Source of the DNA: an uncultured Rikenella sp.
GTDB lineage: Bacteria > Bacteroidota > Bacteroidia > Bacteroidales > Rikenellaceae
Assembly: GCF_910579375.1 (NCBI RefSeq)
Contig: NZ_CAJTUJ010000031.1
Span: 1 to 17,693 of the forward strand
Direction of reading: 5' to 3'
DNA length: 17,693 nt
Numbering within the stretch: position 1 is the first letter of the stretch; each line of letters begins with the position of its first letter. The notes under the pieces are model-generated. The model did no database searches. It was given only the letters and a program-made list of their open reading frames with translations, and was not told the DNA's origin. This document shows positions 14,453 through 17,693 of this stretch, in pieces. The position numbers and the translations under genes were made by a program.

Positions 14453-17389
14453 TTATCGGCGTCCGCCGGGGCCACCGCCGGGAGGCGGGCCTGCGGGGCC
14501 GCCTCCGTGAGGCCCGCGCTGCCAGCTCGAACGGTCGTTGGTGCCGTAGTTTTCGGCGGAACGGTTTTTCCGGGTGTCGAACTTGTAGGTGAAGCTGAGC
14601 ATGAAGTAGCGCTTCAGTGTCCGGGTGAGGGTGGTCTGGGTGTAGGTGGCGTTGCTGCTCTGCCAGAAGGAGCGGTTCTGGTTCAGCAGGTCGTAGGCCG
14701 AAAGGCGTACTTCGGCTTGCTTGTATTTCAGGAACTTATACCCGATGGCGGCGTTCAGCAGGGCGTAGTGCTGGGTGTAGCTCGACTGTGTCCCGACGGA
14801 GTTGCGCCAGGTGGCGTCGGCGTTGATGAAGAGCCCTTTCCAGAGGAAGACGTTCAGGAAGGCGGCCAGGTCGTTGCCGATGTAGCGGTCGAAGGTGCGG
14901 TCGGCCTGACCCGAGGCGCGGTCTTTCTGTTTGCTGACGGTGAAGTTCAGCGAGGGACGGTAGGCGATGGTGAAATCCACGTTCTCGGAGATGTTGCTGG
15001 TCAGTGAGAGGTTCATTCCCATCCGGTTGCTGTACGAGAGGTATCTCTCGTGGTCTTCCATCGAGGGGGTCTTGGCGAATTGGTAGCGGAAGCCGATGTT
15101 CATGTTGCTCCGGATGGGTTGGATCCGGAAGCTGTAGATGCCGAAGAGGTTGGCGTTGACGTAGCCGTTGAGGTTCACCGGGGTGGAGACCTGGGCCCCT
15201 TTGACGACGGTAATTCCTTTGATCTCTTCGTCGTCGGTCAGGTAGCGGCGGTGGGTCGCGATGTAGTCCTGGGTGAGGTTGGCGAAGGCGAAGAGGTGGA
15301 AGTTGGTCGATTTCTCGGGGTTGGCGATGTTGTAGGAGACTTGCAACCGGTCGGTATAACTCTGTTTCAGGTCGGGATTACCGTAGTAGACCTGAAGGGG
15401 GTTGCTGACGTTCAGTACGTCTTGCAGCTGGTTGACGGTCGGGGTGGAGGTGCTCCGGCGGTATTCGAACTGGAGGCTTTGCATCTTGGTGGGTTTCCAT
15501 TCGAAACGGACGCGGGGCAGCCAGGCGTCGAAGTGGTAGCGGTTCTCCAGCTCGCGGGGGTAGGTCTCGTCGTCGTTCAGGGTGGTGTACTGGTAGCTGA
15601 GCGAGGCGTTGAGGGTCATCTTATCTTTCTTGACCCAGTTGTAGCCGATGGTTCCGGCATGGCGGGTCTGGTCGCGGTTGAAGAGGTTCGAGGTGGTGGG
15701 GTCGAGCTCCAGTATCTCGTTCAGCAGCGGATCCCAGTCGTAGCTCAGGATCTTGGAGTCGGTCTTGTCGTAGCCGATGCGGTAGCTGAACTGCAAGCGG
15801 GAGGATGGCGACAGGGGTTCGGCGTAGCTCACGCGGCCGGAGGCGTCGAAGCCGGGGGTGCCGAGGGTCCCGATCTGGTTCAGGGTGCTGTAGGTCAGGT
15901 CGCCGGTGGCTTTGGTGTAGAGGTCGAGCAGCGAAAGGCCTTCTGCGGTCTCGTCGCCGGTCTCGTCCAGCGAGCCGTATTCGGATTGCTGGGTGCGGTC
16001 GCCCCAGCCGTTGCTGCCGCCGACGGAGCCGCCGACGGAGAGGGTGCGACCGGCTTTCCCGAAGCGGTGCATCCAGAAGAGGTTGGCGGAGGCGTCGTAG
16101 GTGCCTAATTTCGTGGCGTAGCGGTTGGCGGCGGTGTTGGTCTCCATGGCGTTGAGCCAGGTGCTGGTGAGGTTGGCGCTGTGGCCGTGGTTGGTGGAGT
16201 AGGTGACGCGCGGACGGAAGAAGATGCGGTTGGTTTCGTTGGGATTCCACTCGATCCGCAGGTTGGCGCGGTGCTGGTAGTTGTAGCCTCGGGTGGCGGT
16301 GGTGTCGTAGTACTGGCGGTTGCCTTCGGTGTTGTAGTTCTGGGTGATGGCGCGCCAGATGTCGGCGTTGACGTTGTTGAAGAAGTAGCTGCCGTTGATC
16401 TTCACTTTGGAGAAGTCGCCCTGGTAGTTGAGGCCGGCCATGGTGGTGGTCTGGATACCGCCGCGGACGCCGGTGGTGAACTGGCTGGCGTCGATGCCGC
16501 CGCCCATGCCGCCGCGGCGCCCGGTCATGGCGCTGGCGATGTCGTTCAGGGTGAAGCCCTGGTTGTTGACGTTGTTCCGCGCGGCGAGAATGGTCCACCG
16601 GTGGGTGGGGTTGAAGATGTTGGCGGCGGCGCCCAGCGAGTAGCGGTTGTCGGTGCCGTAGCCGGCGTAGACTTTACCGAAGGCGCTGGAGCTGACGCCG
16701 CTTTTGGTGACGATGTTGATGGCTTTGATGCGTTCGCCGTCGTCGAAGCCGGAGAATTTCGATTCGTCGCTCTTGTCGTCGAAGACTTGCATGCTGGCGA
16801 CGACGTCGGCCGGGAGGGTCTTCAGGGCCAGGGCGGGGTCGTCGGCGAAGTATTCTTTGCCGTCGACGTAGACTTTGCCGACGGTCTGGCCGTGGACTTC
16901 GACGGCGCCGTTCTCGTCGGTGGTCACGCCGGGCATCTTTTTGAGGAGGTCTTCGCTGGATGCGTCGGGGTTGGTCTTGAAGGCGGCGGCGTTATATTGC
17001 AGGGTGTCGCCGCGCATGGTGGCCATGGGGGCCTGGGCGGTGACTTTCACTTCGTTGGTGGTGATGGCTTCGGGGAGCATCCGAATGGTGCCGAGGTCGA
17101 CGGTGCGACCGGACGAGGGGTCGATCGGCTTGCGGTAGTCTTTGTAGCCGATGAACGAGATGCTGAGGGTGGTGCTTTTCTCGCGGCTGACGATGGTGAA
17201 TTCGCCTTCCAGACCGGTCAGGACGGTGCGTTTGGCTACGTCGGGCTCGGTGGGGTTGATCATGACGTAGGCTCCGGGAATGGGTTTGCCGTCGTCGCTG
17301 CCGATTACTTTCCCTTTGATGGTGATGGGGGCTGCGGCTGCCAGGGCGGGCCATAACAGCAATCCGACCCATCCGATTACTCTTCTCAT
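14453..17389 (-). CDS. TonB-dependent-receptor-like outer membrane beta-barrel protein
   Basis: This 978-residue protein has a signal peptide (about 1-19, ending ALAAAA), a carboxypeptidase-regulatory-like domain (about 24-106: KGKVIGSDDGKPIPGAYV, GEFTI, ISFIGYKDY), a plug-like domain (about 115-231: GDTLQYNAAAF, DLLKKMPGV, VYVDGKEYF, INIVTKSG) and a long beta-barrel (about 235-937). It resembles the Bacteroidota 'outer membrane beta-barrel' group (OMP_b-brl_3-like) rather than SusC, and no SusD partner lies in the window. A Gly-rich loop (GRRGGMGGG) sits early in the barrel. After the likely last strand (YFMLSFTYKF) there is a 41-residue tail rich in Gly/Pro/Arg. A GTG at 17401 is possible, but ATG 17389 places the basic RR at the signal start. 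The substrate is unknown. Confidence 0.88.
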   Translation of the reverse strand: MRRVIGWVGLLLWPALAAAAPITIKGKVIGSDDGKPIPGAYVMINPTEPDVAKRTVLTGLEGEFTIVSREKSTTLSISFIGYKDYRKPIDPSSGRTVDLGTIRMLPEAITTNEVKVTAQAPMATMRGDTLQYNAAAFKTNPDASSEDLLKKMPGVTTDENGAVEVHGQTVGKVYVDGKEYFADDPALALKTLPADVVASMQVFDDKSDESKFSGFDDGERIKAINIVTKSGVSSSAFGKVYAGYGTDNRYSLGAAANIFNPTHRWTILAARNNVNNQGFTLNDIASAMTGRRGGMGGGIDASQFTTGVRGGIQTTTMAGLNYQGDFSKVKINGSYFFNNVNADIWRAITQNYNTEGNRQYYDTTATRGYNYQHRANLRIEWNPNETNRIFFRPRVTYSTNHGHSANLTSTWLNAMETNTAANRYATKLGTYDASANLFWMHRFGKAGRTLSVGGSVGGSNGWGDRTQQSEYGSLDETGDETAEGLSLLDLYTKATGDLTYSTLNQIGTLGTPGFDASGRVSYAEPLSPSSRLQFSYRIGYDKTDSKILSYDWDPLLNEILELDPTTSNLFNRDQTRHAGTIGYNWVKKDKMTLNASLSYQYTTLNDDETYPRELENRYHFDAWLPRVRFEWKPTKMQSLQFEYRRSTSTPTVNQLQDVLNVSNPLQVYYGNPDLKQSYTDRLQVSYNIANPEKSTNFHLFAFANLTQDYIATHRRYLTDDEEIKGITVVKGAQVSTPVNLNGYVNANLFGIYSFRIQPIRSNMNIGFRYQFAKTPSMEDHERYLSYSNRMGMNLSLTSNISENVDFTIAYRPSLNFTVSKQKDRASGQADRTFDRYIGNDLAAFLNVFLWKGLFINADATWRNSVGTQSSYTQHYALLNAAIGYKFLKYKQAEVRLSAYDLLNQNRSFWQSSNATYTQTTLTRTLKRYFMLSFTYKFDTRKNRSAENYGTNDRSSWQRGPHGGGPAGPPPGGGPGGRR

Positions 17390-17501
17390 GCTACAAATCA
17401 CGTTTACGTTATCTCTGGTTTTGAATGAATTTTCCGTTTATGCGCGCGAGGTGGGCCGGGGCCGGGTTATTTCGGGTGCTGTGCGGGCAGACCCGGTCCG
17501 C

Positions 17502-17518
17502 GCGACCCTACGGGTCGC
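17502..17518. repeat. Perfect hairpin in the receptor upstream region
   Basis: GCGACCC (17502-17508) pairs with GGGTCGC (17512-17518) around TAC. It lies about 110 bases upstream of the receptor start, beside the first AGCAACGCC motif (17522). Confidence 0.5.
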
Positions 17519-17521
17519 AAG

Positions 17522-17693
17522 AGCAACGCCTCTTTGCTATGAGATTCGTCCTCGGCGCGCCTTGTTGATGCTGTTCGCCGCCAGCGGAGGCACAAAAGCA
17601 ACGCCTATTCGCACTTGAGTTAAGCGGGTCGAAGCCTGCGGGGCCCACAGCAACGTCAGTTGCGGGCCTCCGCTGCGGGAGGCTTCGGCCCGC
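17522..17693. repeat. AGCAACG motifs and 70-nt edge hairpin
   Basis: AGCAACGCCTCTTTGC (17522-17537) and AGCAACGCCTATTCGC (17597-17612) match at 14 of 16 positions; AGCAACGTCAGTTGC (17649-17663) is a third, partial copy forming the tip of a hairpin. That hairpin spans 17624-17693: GCGGGTCGAAGCC with GGCTTCGGCCCGC (13 pairs, one G-T), and inside it GGCCC/GGGCC and GCAAC/GTTGC. No gene is seen from 17390 to the window end, and the repeat may continue beyond it. Confidence 0.55.

Noticed and set aside
14329..14475. N-terminal extension of NadA
   Set aside because: It crosses the receptor gene terminator and the -7 box and has no NadA similarity.

Overview
The window looks like chromosomal DNA of a GC-rich Bacteroidota, most likely Bacteroidales and possibly Rikenellaceae (Alistipes-like). 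Evidence: start codons lack Shine-Dalgarno sequences; several genes carry a Bacteroidota -7 box (TAnnTTTG) just upstream; the gene set includes a lipoprotein GH20 hexosaminidase, a B12-dependent ribonucleotide reductase, a three-domain DsbD and a carboxypeptidase-regulatory-like/plug/barrel outer membrane protein. The genus is inference only.

Layout, left to right. 1-230: hairpin-rich intergenic repeats. 231-2918 (minus): rbfA followed by a secreted GH20 beta-N-acetylhexosaminidase with a C-terminal PA14 domain. 2919-3679: a 761-base gene-free stretch holding three tandem ~73-nt hairpin repeats and further palindromes. 3680-5815 (minus): dsbD. 5876-6144: a modular hairpin element (X1). 6188-7855 (minus): glnS. 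7910-8167: a second, same-orientation copy of the element (X2) between the divergent glnS and folB promoters. 8232-11239 (plus): folB and nrdJ. 11240-11854: nrdJ terminator, then two head-to-tail, start-less fragments of a FISUMP-like C-terminal domain on the minus strand, then a terminator. 11855-14328 (minus): nadA-mlaE-mlaF, probably one transcript. 14453-17389 (minus): a large TonB-receptor-like outer membrane protein. 17390-17693: palindromic intergenic DNA ending in a 70-nt hairpin at the window edge.

The genes are mostly housekeeping: ribosome maturation, tRNA charging, folate, dNTP and NAD synthesis, periplasmic thiol reduction and phospholipid transport, plus two surface/nutrient functions. 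No phage, IS transposase, reverse transcriptase, CRISPR array or tRNA/rRNA gene is visible. The unusual content is intergenic: (i) X1 and X2 keep conserved blocks while their long core stems differ in sequence yet each still pairs; (ii) a triple hairpin array shows compensatory changes; (iii) a tandem pair of headless variable-domain cassettes resembles a silent sequence reservoir. All comparisons were made by eye; no search or folding program was run.
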